Source of the DNA: Rodentolepis nana
Lineage: Eukaryota; Platyhelminthes; Cestoda; Cyclophyllidea; Hymenolepididae
Reading direction: 5' to 3'
Assembly (NCBI GenBank): GCA_900617975.1
Contig: UZAE01014179.1
Span: 1-16,206 of the forward strand
Length of the DNA stretch: 16,206 bases
The notes under the pieces were generated by a model. It had not been told where the DNA came from and ran no database searches. It saw nothing but the letters and a program-made list of their open reading frames with translations. A program made the position numbers and the translations under genes. This document shows positions 1 to 8,630 of this stretch, in pieces (position 1 is the stretch's first letter; the number at the start of each line of letters is the position of its first letter).

Positions 1-14
1 ATCTGGAATGTATT

Positions 15-319
15 TATTTATTTATTTTATTTATATCAAATGGCAGGCGTTTTGATGGTTATCATTAGTCCTTTGGTTGACTTCAAATTTCACAGAGGGG
101 AAGGAACATCAAATTGAAAAAAATCGTGAGGGGGGAACAGAAGAGTGTTTCAAAGATGTAAGAGACAAACACAAAGGTAGAACAAAGGTGAGGTGAGTAC
201 TGTGAAAATAGGCGAATATGGCATAAATTGAGGTGATGGTAGTTTGAAGTGAGAAGTCAACTGCCAGTCAATAGACTTTTTTGCCGTATGAATATAGGTT
301 GCCCAGGGTGCACCCCGCA
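15..319 (-). mobile_element. SINE copy 1, 5'-truncated, with 14-bp TSD
   Basis: This copy of the window's main short-retroposon family lies antisense: the plus strand begins with the TTTA-repeat (the tail in reverse), followed by TATCAAATGGCAGGCGTTTT. The 14-bp target-site duplication ATCTGGAATGTATT sits at 1-14 and again at 320-333, exactly flanking the element. About 25 bp of the usual 5' head (the CACGTGG...GTAAGT part) are missing, so the copy stops shortly after GTGCACC. That is what incomplete reverse transcription from the 3' end produces. The body is otherwise collinear with the other copies. No coding capacity is credible. Confidence 0.9.
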
Positions 320-333
320 ATCTGGAATGTATT

Positions 334-2757
334 AAGGCAATGTGGATGAGCGAATGCAGATATCAAATGGATGGAATTCCTCGCTTCTTCACAATTGCTT
401 ATACTTTTAGTCTCTATCAATGAGTTACATTAATAAGTATTTGCAATTCGACATATAATTGAAATGTAATAATTACTTTGATTGATTACCTACTTTCAGA
501 CAACACTGCGTGATCTGTGGCTTAGTATTTTAATTTTCTTCCAGGTTGCTTGAAAAGATACAAGTACACTCTTTCAGAAAATGTTTAATGAAGTTTAATG
601 AAAATTAGATCATTTCGAATAGATATTACTTGCAACATTTCCCTTAATTTCAGCAAGATACTCTAAAAGGGAATTTCATTTTAGTGGGAGACTTAATTTG
701 ATAATCGATTCGGTATAAAAATATTCCAATTTAAAAAATTTGGTTAGTTTAAATTCTTTACGTTTATTTAAAATAATAAAATGCGAATTCGAAGTGGTCT
801 GATTCCATGAATGAATAAATTTTCCGGTTTGAATGAGTAGAAGGGGCAAACAGTCAGCAATTTTCACATGGGAAATAAAAGGGTTTCATTCTCTATCACA
901 AATATGATCTCGAAAATGAAATTTACATTAGGCTTGAAAAATAAAACGCAGAAAGCTTTCGCATATAATTAATTAATTACTCTGTGCTCAATGCATTTTT
1001 TTACTTCGGCTTGCACAAAAAGGCCTTATAAAGCTGGTTTTCGGCAGTTGATAATAACGTAAATTGATTTAAAATTTAAAGGATTGAATTTTAGGGTAAC
1101 AGAAGTTGAAATACTATTCTACGCACCAAAGTAATTTTGCAAATTCTGTGGCGTCGTCACGATTTCACATTTATAATCGTATGATTTGCGTCGTTTCTAC
1201 TTGGTTTTAAGTTTAACTAAATAATTAAACACAAATCTCTATTCTACTATAAAGCTTTTATTCTACTTTTAAAATATCTTATGACAAATATCCCAATGAA
1301 GCTCTTCACTTATTTGATTGAACAGGAGAGAACATCTTGTGGTTTACCGCAAAACTGTCATTTTTCACAATGATTTATTTCTATTTTAAATAAATATAAA
1401 TATAGATATATATTATATATATATAAATAATATACAAATATTATAGAAATACTTTCCATTAATTTTTAGCACAGTAGAGATCTCTAGTTTGAGCCAGTAT
1501 TATGAAAGTATAGTTAAGCTTAAAGATAAAATACTAACTCAATATTTTCTTTATTATTGACAGCAAATATACATGGTCGCTAAATATATGTGATATGAAC
1601 TATGACCTTAAAATATATAATACATAACTTGTAATTTAAAAGATATTCAGTTTTGAGAGCACCTCATTTATTTACCTTCCTCAAAAGTATAAAATGAGCA
1701 CACTGAGCTCAAACACTATAAATCCCAGAGTAAATTCTACTGGAGGGAAGTTGAGAGGTAATTTTCCCAAATTATGCAAACATGTGACACTTGAGAAAGT
1801 CGCATGCACATCACAGTTTGCAATTTTGGCTCTCAGATTGCCCTTTTTACCACTTGAAAATTATTTGCAGTATTGGTTGAATTTAAATGAATAATAAATT
1901 GTAGACACACTATGGCGGTTAGTGGAAAGTAAAAATGAACAAGTATTCATTTATAAAATTATTGTGGGAACACCTATTGAAATTTCTTTATGGCTAATTA
2001 GTCTATAAATATAGTGGTTTATATTTTTAGGCTACTATTTAAGAGCAAAAGAAATCAAATTACTTTTAGTTGAAAGGTGGAAATATTGGTTGAAAAAAGC
2101 TAATTTTGCCAAGAGCAGCCAATCAGATTTTTCGAATAAAACTTTTACACCCCCAAGTCGGAAATTATCAAAGTTAATAACACCTTCAAATAAAAGAGAT
2201 TGTTCATTATCTCACTAGTGTCCCATAAGAAAAAGAGAGTATGCACGTATGCTTCATTGACAACTATATTTAATTTGCATTTAATACACCAAATCATAAA
2301 TTATACGATAATATAGCTTTTGGATGAAAGAGCGAAAACTCATTGCATGCCCAATCAAACTATGTACATTATAGCTACATGCAACCTTGTTCACATGAAA
2401 AATCTAATGGATAAATGGTAATTCCAATAGTATCAGGAAAAACACATCACAAATCAAATGACTAAAACTAAAATGTTTAATAAATAATCAGCTTTACACT
2501 CCCATCTAGACAACCATTTTCTTTACGCATTCTTAGAGTAATTGGAAATATTTTGCGCACACTTTTAAAACTTTACGTCAGCACGCCAGATAATTGCCTA
2601 CAGTGGAATACACTCAAAAGTTGTCGTCTTTTTCATGCCACTTGAAAACGTCGACTAAATATCCATTTAAGAAATCAAAAGTTAACAATTTTCACATTAT
2701 TGTCAAGAAATGTAAAATACTGAAATAATTATAAACTCTTTTATCTATTCCGGACAC
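334..2757. other. 2.4 kb with no gene or recognisable repeat
   Basis: I see no convincing coding sequence, RNA gene or dispersed repeat here. Open frames are short (the longest is about 66 codons at 1694-1894), lack any family resemblance and have the composition of the surrounding AT-rich DNA. The only structured piece is an AT-only simple-sequence stretch near 1383-1440. Intronic or intergenic DNA are both possible. Confidence 0.6.
1383..1440. repeat. AT-only low-complexity stretch
   Basis: About 60 bp made almost only of A and T, with short runs of alternating TA and the motif AAATATAAATATAGATATAT. It is a degenerate AT microsatellite with no element attached. Confidence 0.7.
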
Positions 2758-2771
2758 GAACATGAAATATA

Positions 2772-3073
2772 TATTTATTTGTATCAAACGGCAAGCGTTT
2801 TGGTGGTTATCATTAGTCCTTTAGTTGACCTCAGGCTTCACAGAGGGAGAGGAACATCAAAGTGAAAAAAGTCGAGAGGGGGGAACAGAAGAGTGTTTTA
2901 AAGATTTAAAAGAGACACACACAAAGGTAGATGAAAGGTGAGGTGAGTACTGTTAAGTGGTCAAATATGACATACAGTGGTCAGAAGTCAACTGCCGGTT
3001 TATAGACTTTTTGCCGCATGAGTACACACTGCCCAGGGCGCACCACGTGGAGGTAAGTCTATCGCACACCCCA
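2772..3073 (-). mobile_element. SINE copy 2, full head, 14-bp TSD, internal deletion
   Basis: Antisense copy with both ends intact. The tail side shows TATTTATTTGTATCAAACGG and the head side ends with GTCTATCGCACACCCC. The TSD GAACATGAAATATA is present at 2758-2771 and 3074-3087. An internal segment of about 20 bp, the GGGGTGATGGTAGTTTGAAG region of other copies, is missing, leaving CAGTGGTCAGAAG. On the plus strand this copy has two perfect 5' splice-site matches, GAG|GTGAGT at 2940-2948 and GAG|GTAAGT at 3050-3058. Confidence 0.92.
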
Positions 3074-3327
3074 GAACATGAAATATAACTTTCGGGCAAT
3101 AGAAGAATTATGAACTCTTAAATGTGTGGTTTAGTTGCTCTCGGTTTGAGAAACTTTGTATTTTGCGGTGCTAGCAACAAGTTTAAATTTCGGTTAGTAG
3201 TCTTTAACATGTTTGGAATAGTATACCCTGGAGAGAGACACAGAGAGTCGAGCGCAGCTAAAGATTTATCGCACTCAAGAGTATCGCTTTTCTTTTAAAT
3301 TGTCCTTTCCTATAAATTTATCAATAT

Positions 3328-3665
3328 TTTTTTATTTATAACAAATGGCAAGCGTTTTGATAGCTACCATTAGCCCTTTAGTTGACTTCGGGCTTCACAG
3401 AGAGGAGACCCTTTAGCTGACTTTGGGCTTCACAGAGAGGAGGAGGAAGGATTCAGGGGGGGTGGAATAGAAGAGTGATTCATAGATGTAAAAGAGAGTA
3501 GAGTAAGGTGAGTACTGCGGAAGTGGTGGAATATGACATACAGTGGGGTGGTGGTAGTTTGAAGTGAGAAGTCAACTGCCGGTTAATAGAATTTTTTGTC
3601 CAATGATTATACGTTGCCCAGTGTACACCACGGGGTGGGGGTGGGGTAAATCTATCCCACACCCC
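3328..3665 (-). mobile_element. SINE copy 3 with 35-bp internal tandem duplication
   Basis: Antisense copy bounded by an imperfect 13-bp TSD: AATTTATCAATAT at 3315-3327 and AATTTCTCAATAT at 3666-3678, one mismatch. This suggests an older insertion. A 35-bp unit starting CCCTTTAG and ending near GAGAGGAGA occurs twice in a row, at 3374-3408 and 3409-3443, with two differences. The region that is usually AACATCAAAGTG...GTCGAG is degenerate, and the head has a G-rich replacement (CGGGGTGGGGGTGGGG) where others read CGTGGAG. Confidence 0.88.
3374..3443. repeat. 35-bp tandem duplication inside SINE copy 3
   Basis: Two adjacent 35-bp units (3374-3408 and 3409-3443) begin CCCTTTAG and both contain GGCTTCACAGAGAGGAG. 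They differ at about two positions (GTTGACTTCG versus GCTGACTTTG). Other copies hold one unit, so the duplication happened in this copy or its direct source. Confidence 0.9.
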
Positions 3666-3678
3666 AATTTCTCAATAT

Positions 3679-4429
3679 CCTAACAAGCAAGCCAGCTTTC
3701 CCTATGAGTCTTCATCCCTATTATAGAGCTCTAACAATGACCATAAATGAATTTATATGGACATATTAAAGCGTAACTCCTGAAATTGCTCGGAGAAAAT
3801 AATTCTTGCATATGATTTAAAATTTAGTTTTTATTTTATAATTTGTCATATATTTATATGACTTCCCCAGAGCTTTATGTTTTCTAAGCTCCATTTGATG
3901 TACCGAGCGTGATTCAACTTATTTGATACAACTGGTTTTATTATATTTATAATAAATTAAAGTAATAAAATTCTAGATTTTTTCATCGAAATCATGCAAG
4001 ATCATAGTTCCGCATAGTATAAAATTTTGGACTGAAAAGTTGGATCGTAGATGTCACATCTGTTTTTCCTTTTAGGAGTTGGGATGTTAATTTTAAAAGA
4101 GAAGGGGTTATGATTGGCTTAGTAACTAATGGCATAGTAAATAATATCCTTTTTCTTTGTGTTAGCTAAATGATTTGAAAATAAGAGAAGCATTCCAGTC
4201 CAATTATGAAAAGGCCTTAGAAGCCCGTGTTGAGCTTTGACTCAGGTCTGCATGTTGTATCCATTGAATTGCTCTGACTTTTAAATTATAAATTTAATAA
4301 AATTGTAATTTTCATTATTTACTAAGGATATCAATTAATTTCCGGTTATGCGTTGATATCTATGTCTAGCATAACATTGTTGTTAATTTATATGCTCAAT
4401 AAAGTCAATACTATTCGGCTTTTTAACCC
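3679..4429. other. No gene seen
   Basis: About 750 bp of AT-rich sequence between two SINE insertions. No open frame, RNA gene or repeat is recognisable. The last 49 bp (4381-4429) belong to the block that is repeated exactly after the contig join at 5923. Confidence 0.6.
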
Positions 4430-4796
4430 AGAAAAGAAACTTTATTTATTTATTTATATCAAATAGCAGGCGTTTTGATAGTTATCATTATTCCTGGAGC
4501 TGACTTCGGGGCTTCACAGAGAGGAGAAGGAGCATCAAAGTGACAAAAAGTCGAGAGGGGGAACAGAAGAGTGATTCACAGATGTAAAAGAGACAGACAG
4601 GCAGACACAAAGGCATAAAAAGGTAAGACGAGTACTGTGAAAGGGGTCGGGCCGTAGAAATTTGAAGTCAGAAGTCAACTGCCGATCAATAGACCCTTTT
4701 GCCGTATAAGTATACGTTGCTAAGGATGCACCACGTGGAGGAAAGTCTGTTGCGCACCCCAGAAAAGAAACTTATAAATTATTTAAAAATATGGGT
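4381..4796. repeat. Assembly-duplicated block A, first copy
   Basis: These 416 bp, containing SINE copy 4 with both TSDs and unique flanks, match 5924-6339 at a constant offset of 1543 with no difference that I could see. The first copy ends exactly at the n at 4797 and the second starts right after the n at 5923. This is the pattern of two overlapping contigs that were not merged. Confidence 0.9.
4443..4760 (-). mobile_element. SINE copy 4, full length, 13-bp TSD
   Basis: Antisense, essentially full-length copy. The TSD AGAAAAGAAACTT is present at 4430-4442 and 4761-4773. The tail is TATTTATTTATATCAAATAGC and the head ends GTTGCGCACCCC. The usual GGTAAGT near the head reads GGAAAGT here, so the antisense splice-donor match is lost. 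The whole element with its flanks recurs without visible difference at 5986-6303, almost certainly because of contig overlap and not a second insertion. Confidence 0.92.
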
Positions 4797-4797
4797 N
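4797..4797. other. Contig join (single n), join 1
   Basis: A lone n follows AAAATATGGGT and the sequence jumps into the middle of a SINE in the other orientation. The true continuation of the left side appears to be at 6340, because 4381-4796 recurs at 5924-6339 and then runs on. Confidence 0.85.
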
Positions 4798-5070
4798 TGG
4801 GCAACGTATACTCATACGGCAAAAAAGTCTATTAAACGGCAATTGACTTCTGACTTCAAACTACCATGACCCCCCTGGTTGTCATATTCGACCCATTTCA
4901 CTGTACTCACCTCACCTTTTTCTACCTTTATGTCTATCTCTTTTACATCTTTGAAACACTTTTCTGTTCCCTCCCCCTCTCGTTTTTCTCAATTTGATGT
5001 TCCTTCCCCTCCGTGAAGCCTGAAGTCAATTAAAGGGCTAATGATAATCATCAAGATGCCTGCCATTTGG

Positions 5071-5074
<4 letters not shown>
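4798..5074 (+). mobile_element. SINE copy 5, sense strand, head cut off at contig join
   Basis: Sense-strand copy starting inside the head at TGGGCAACGTATACTCATAC, because the contig begins here. It runs through the body to CTGCCATTTGGTATAAT. The usual (TAAA)n tail is replaced by a pure (AT)n run. No TSD can be tested because the left flank is missing. The hairpin CGTAT-ACTC-ATACG of the head is intact. Confidence 0.88.

Positions 5075-5105
<31 letters not shown>
5075..5105. repeat. (AT)n microsatellite at SINE tail
   Basis: About 15 perfect AT units stand directly after the 3' end of SINE copy 5, where other copies have TAAA repeats. It probably grew out of the retroposon's A/T-rich tail. 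Confidence 0.92.
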
Positions 5106-5108
<3 letters not shown>

Positions 5109-5560
5109 AGACTCTTCAAAATATTTACTGAGAAAAAAGAACTCCAGCCACTATTCTTCTACATTAGTTCTAAAAGCTGTAAATAAGGCTTACTCAATGC
5201 GTATTGTTTACATTGCGATTAGATAAAAGACTGGCTGTATATGTAACTTGGCTGCCTCATATTTCTTAAAGTATTTTAATGTTATGATGATGATTTGCTA
5301 GGAGGAAACTTATAAATATGTAAAAGCACGGAATTTTGAAATCTTGTATCTCAAGTTATTTGCTTAACAGCCTTGAAATTAGGTATGCCACTGTCGTTAA
5401 TGAAGTTTGCACCATCTTGACAGAAATGTTATTTTCCTGATGCCGGTTTGTGCGGCCAAATTCGCTAATCATTTAAAATTTGTATAATATTTTTTTAAAA
5501 AATAAACATCAGCATGAAATGTCATATTAGTCTATAAATATGTAACGCTAAAGGGCAAAA
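5106..5560. other. No gene seen
   Basis: About 455 bp of unique-looking sequence between two SINE insertions on the short contig 4798-5922. No coding or RNA gene can be supported. Confidence 0.55.
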
Positions 5561-5574
5561 GAGTGCAAGAAGAT

Positions 5575-5893
5575 TTATTTATTTATTTCAAATGGCAGGC
5601 GTTTTGATAGTTATCACTAGCCCTTTAGCTGACTTCAGGCTTCACAGAGAGGGGGAGGAACATCGAAGTGACAAAAAGTCGAGAGGGGGGACAGAATAAT
5701 GATTCACAGATGTGACAGAGACAGACAAAAGAGCAGATAAAAGGTAAGATGAGTACTTTGAAATGGGTTGAATATGGCATACGGTGGGGGTAGTTTGAAG
5801 TCAAAAGTCAACTGCCGACTAATTGACTTTTTTGTCGTATGAGTATACGTTGCCCAGGGTGCACCACATGGAGGTAAGTCTATCGCACATCCC
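5575..5893 (-). mobile_element. SINE copy 6 (parent 'beta'), 14-bp TSD
   Basis: Full-length antisense copy with matching 14-bp TSDs GAGTGCAAGAAGAT at 5561-5574 and 5894-5907. The tail is TTATTTATTTCAAATGGC and the head ends GTCTATCGCACATCCC. The plus strand keeps the GAG|GTAAGT donor-like site in the head. Its 5'-half (plus-strand right half) and right flank, 5747-5922, are identical to 6851-7026, which matters for the chimeric copy at 6690-6997. Confidence 0.93.
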
Positions 5894-5922
5894 GAGTGCA
5901 AGAAGATAAAAGAGAGATTCGT

Positions 5923-5923
5923 N
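5923..5923. other. Contig join (single n), join 2
   Basis: A lone n separates AGAGAGATTCGT from a fresh start of block A at 5924. The left contig's last 176 bp (5747-5922) recur at 6851-7026, so the left side also has a continuation elsewhere, beginning at 7027. Confidence 0.85.
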
Positions 5924-6339
5924 TGTTAATTTATATGCTCAATAAAGTCAATACTATTCGGCTTTTTAACCCAGAAAAGAAACTTTATTTATTTATTTAT
6001 ATCAAATAGCAGGCGTTTTGATAGTTATCATTATTCCTGGAGCTGACTTCGGGGCTTCACAGAGAGGAGAAGGAGCATCAAAGTGACAAAAAGTCGAGAG
6101 GGGGAACAGAAGAGTGATTCACAGATGTAAAAGAGACAGACAGGCAGACACAAAGGCATAAAAAGGTAAGACGAGTACTGTGAAAGGGGTCGGGCCGTAG
6201 AAATTTGAAGTCAGAAGTCAACTGCCGATCAATAGACCCTTTTGCCGTATAAGTATACGTTGCTAAGGATGCACCACGTGGAGGAAAGTCTGTTGCGCAC
6301 CCCAGAAAAGAAACTTATAAATTATTTAAAAATATGGGT
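5924..6339. repeat. Assembly-duplicated block A, second copy
   Basis: Exact repeat of 4381-4796. After position 6339 the sequence continues into unique DNA, so this copy is the one with the natural right-hand continuation. Confidence 0.9.
5986..6303 (-). mobile_element. SINE copy 4 repeated by contig overlap
   Basis: Same element, same TSDs (5973-5985 and 6304-6316) and same unique flanks as 4443-4760. Independent insertions do not share target sites, so this should be counted once with copy 4. Confidence 0.9.
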
Positions 6340-6675
6340 TAAAATTGGTATTAAAAGGAACATTTTTTTGCGAAACTCGAATGACAATTAATTCTTTGTC
6401 CTTCGTGTCCTCAGAAGATTGGGGAGCTGTAGAATTTAAATCGTAATTAGGTAAAAGAGGCTTGTTTTATCTGCTAGTTGCATTATTAAATAATCGAAAA
6501 GGGGTTTCTAACTTGTTTATTGCATCAGCGTCTTATCAAATTCAGTGGTGCCTTCACAACTGGGAAGTGTATGTTGGAAGTTGGGTAATAAGAATTTTCT
6601 GCATATGTACTTGCATTGAAACTAACTTTAGTTATCATTGACTGGTGGGATCGAGGTGTTCAAGAAGTCTTATAA
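6340..6675. other. No gene seen
   Basis: About 335 bp between two SINE placements. No gene, repeat or regulatory site is recognised. Confidence 0.55.
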
Positions 6676-6689
6676 ACTTAAACGACTAT

Positions 6690-6997
6690 TTATTTATATC
6701 AAATGGCAGGCATTTTGATAGTTATCGTAGTTGACTTCAGGCTTCACAAAGGTGAATGAACATCAGGGTGAAAAAAAGTCGAGAGGGGGTGGGAATAGAA
6801 GAGTGTTCCAAAGATGTAAAAGAGATAGACACAAAGGTAGAAAAAAGGTGAGATGAGTACTTTGAAATGGGTTGAATATGGCATACGGTGGGGGTAGTTT
6901 GAAGTCAAAAGTCAACTGCCGACTAATTGACTTTTTTGTCGTATGAGTATACGTTGCCCAGGGTGCACCACATGGAGGTAAGTCTATCGCACATCCC
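6690..6997 (-). mobile_element. Chimeric SINE with mismatched flanks (copy 7)
   Basis: The left flank carries ACTTAAACGACTAT (6676-6689), but the right flank carries GAGTGCAAGAAGAT (6998-7011), so the two do not form a TSD. The left part agrees with the SINE at 8307-8616 up to about 6861. The right part is identical to SINE copy 6 from 6851 on. The two matches overlap by only 11 bp (AGATGAGTACT), which locates the crossover. This copy also lacks ATTAGCCCT, a 9-bp segment present in the 8307 copy. It is either a recombination product between two SINEs or an assembly chimera. Confidence 0.85.
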
Positions 6998-7026
6998 GAG
7001 TGCAAGAAGATAAAAGAGAGATTCGT

Positions 7027-7550
7027 TGCAATAAGATAGCTCAAATGATGTAGAATTCGAGGATGTTTTAATTTGAGGAATAGCAGACCCACGATTGGCT
7101 GGCACTGCACCAAGGGGTCTGATTAGTCTTGTCAAATAGAAATTACTGCATTTAAAGCAGTTTTGACAGCATGTTTGCACGTCAAGAGTGGCATAAAGTG
7201 ACTCAGGTGTCTCGACGCATACTAACTTTATACTGTTTCATGGAAGGAAATACGTGAATGTTTGGGCGAAATTTTATTAAAATAACCTTAGAAATATATG
7301 CGTATACTCCATTTTTGCCTCAAGAATAATGCAATTTATGAGTTAATCAGAGCCAATCTCCTTCATTATATGCAATGTTGGCCTCAATGGCTTTTTAAGA
7401 GCTGTGAAAAGATACGAATAGGTTAATATAATAGTTCAATCAGTCGGTCTCCCACCTCTGGCTATCGAGGAAATGAGTCACTCAAAATTCCTGTGATCTA
7501 ATTAGAACTTTTAATCGACGAATATTGAGAGTTTTAAATGTATGATTATT
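7027..7550. other. No gene seen
   Basis: About 520 bp of unique sequence. No open frame with family resemblance, RNA gene or repeat is seen up to the SINE head fragment at 7551. Confidence 0.55.
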
Positions 7551-7588
7551 GGTGATACACCACGTGGAGGTAAGTCTATTGTGCATCC
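7551..7588 (-). mobile_element. Orphan SINE 5' head fragment
   Basis: The plus strand reads GGTGATACACCACGTGGAGG followed by TAAGTCTATTGTGCATCC. This matches only the extreme 5' head of the SINE family in antisense orientation. No body or tail is attached on the left. Ordinary 5' truncation removes the head and keeps the tail, so a head-only remnant needs a later deletion or a different mechanism. The GAG|GTAAGT donor-like site is intact. The fragment is short but matches closely. Confidence 0.75.
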
Positions 7589-7940
7589 AGCAAATTAATA
7601 TTTATTCCCCTATTTTGCAACCATTTTCAGTTACTTTTAAATGCATTCCAGAAATGAATTATAATGATCATATTTTAGCATAATTACTGATAAATATCAA
7701 ATGGAGATTAATGTGAATGAGTGCGTAAAGGAATTACGGGTTTTAAGTTAAGGTGTTGTGAAAGACAAAATAAAATATGCAGAACTTTAAAATTTGTAAG
7801 TTGGTGCAAGCTATGTGGGAGATATGTTTTATTTTGTTGATCATAGGAGAATGTCCTTCGATTTTTATTAATTATTAAAATAATATCCATTCAATATTAA
7901 TGATATTTAACATTCTCATTAAAAATTTAATGATAAGGAA
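7589..7940. other. No gene seen
   Basis: About 350 bp of AT-rich sequence before the solo LTR. The portion from 7799 on is included in the block that recurs at 9937. No gene is supported. Confidence 0.55.
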
Positions 7941-7944
7941 TATC

Positions 7945-8267
7945 TGTTGGACACGCTATCGCTGTGTGCGTCATCGTGTGCCTGCATGTCTGCTCGCCAG
8001 GACTGGGATGTGCAGCCGTACAACTCTGTGTGCAGCGACCGTACAAACAGTGACCAATCATCAACCATACTGATCATGGTTAGGCCCCCTACGTGTACAC
8101 TTTATCCGCAAGATACTCACTGAATAAACGTGCTCCGTGCTACACGTCTGTTTCCTTTATAACTGGGCTATAGCTTAGCTAGTTTCGGGAGTCTAGCTAA
8201 ATGTAGGAGAATCTGCCACAGAGATTTCTGAGTCAGTCAGGCTTTACTAGTGTAGCAATCCGCTACA
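7945..8267 (+). mobile_element. Solo LTR, 323 bp, 4-bp TSD
   Basis: The element starts TGTTGGACACGC and ends GCAATCCGCTACA, giving the TG...CA ends of an LTR. It is flanked by the 4-bp direct repeat TATC (7941-7944 and 8268-8271). Orientation is inferred from AATAAA at 8123-8128 and an upstream CCAAT at 8054-8058, both conserved in the diverged inverted relative at 10900-11211. There is no internal region, so it is a solo LTR left by LTR-LTR recombination. LTR size and 4-bp TSD fit Ty3/Gypsy-like elements, but the superfamily cannot be proved without the pol gene. Confidence 0.85.
8123..8128 (+). promoter_or_regulatory. Likely polyadenylation signal in solo LTR
   Basis: AATAAA lies in the middle of the LTR and is followed by CGTG, as in the diverged copy on the minus strand at 11040-11045. 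Conservation of AATAAACGTG between two copies that are otherwise about three-quarters identical supports function in the parent element. Confidence 0.6.
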
Positions 8268-8305
8268 TATCGCTCAAAATTCTTATGAAAACCCAATTTA
8301 TATCA

Positions 8306-8306
8306 N
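8306..8306. other. Contig join (single n), join 3
   Basis: The n falls in TATCAnATGGC, where the SINE consensus has A, so it could be taken for a simple ambiguous base. However, the left side is the end of block B, whose other copy continues differently at 10439, and the SINE to the right has its left flank at 6676-6689. A contig join is therefore the better reading. Confidence 0.75.
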
Positions 8307-8616
8307 ATGGCAGGCATTTTGATAGTTATCATTAGCCCTGTAGTTGACTTCAGGCTTCACAAAGGTGAATGAACATCAGGGTGAAAAAAAGTCGAGAGGG
8401 GGTGGGAATAGAAGAGTGTTCCAAAGATGTAAAAGAGATAGACACAAAGGTAGAAAAAAGGTGAGATGAGTACTATGGAAGTAGTCGAATATGACGTAGA
8501 GTGGGGTGATGGTAGTTTGAAGTCAGAAGCCAACTGCCAGTTTATAGACGTTTTTTGCCGTATGAGTATACGTTGCCCAGGGTGCACCACGTGGAGGTAA
8601 GTCTATCGTACACCCC
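8307..8616 (-). mobile_element. SINE copy 8 (parent 'alpha'), right TSD present
   Basis: Antisense copy with a complete head ending GTCTATCGTACACCCC, followed by ACTTAAACGACTAT at 8617-8630. The same 14 bp stand at 6676-6689, to the left of the chimeric copy, so that position is the natural left flank. Its own left flank is lost at the n at 8306. The sequence up to 8474 matches 6690-6861 except for the 9-bp ATTAGCCCT, which is present here at 8331-8339. Confidence 0.88.
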
Positions 8617-8630
8617 ACTTAAACGACTAT

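Larger units (their letters stand above)
7799..8300. repeat. Assembly-duplicated block B, first copy
   Basis: These 502 bp match 9937-10438 at a constant offset of 2138 with no difference that I could see. They include the complete solo LTR, its TSDs and unique flanks. The match ends at CCCAATTTA. The second copy then continues AAGCAAAG, while this copy runs TATCA into the n at 8306. Confidence 0.9.

Noticed and set aside
15..333. MITE (DNA transposon) explanation for the 320-bp family
   Set aside because: No terminal inverted repeats, TSDs of mostly 13-14 bp, a repeat tail at one end only, and 5' truncations all fit retroposition.
6763..7113. 116-codon open frame on minus, with similar frames at 3480-3662, 5704-5901 and 8357-8590 and on plus at 15474-15686 (recurring WATYTHTTKKSISRQL-like peptide)
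   Set aside because: These are translations of the SINE sense strand. The similarity comes from the repeat itself; frames differ in length, start outside the element, and are broken in most copies.
8301..8310. Polymorphic SINE insertion: site filled at 8300 and empty at 10438
   Set aside because: The SINE starting here ends with ACTTAAACGACTAT, not with a repeat of CCCAATTTA, so the flanks do not form a TSD and a contig join is the better reading.
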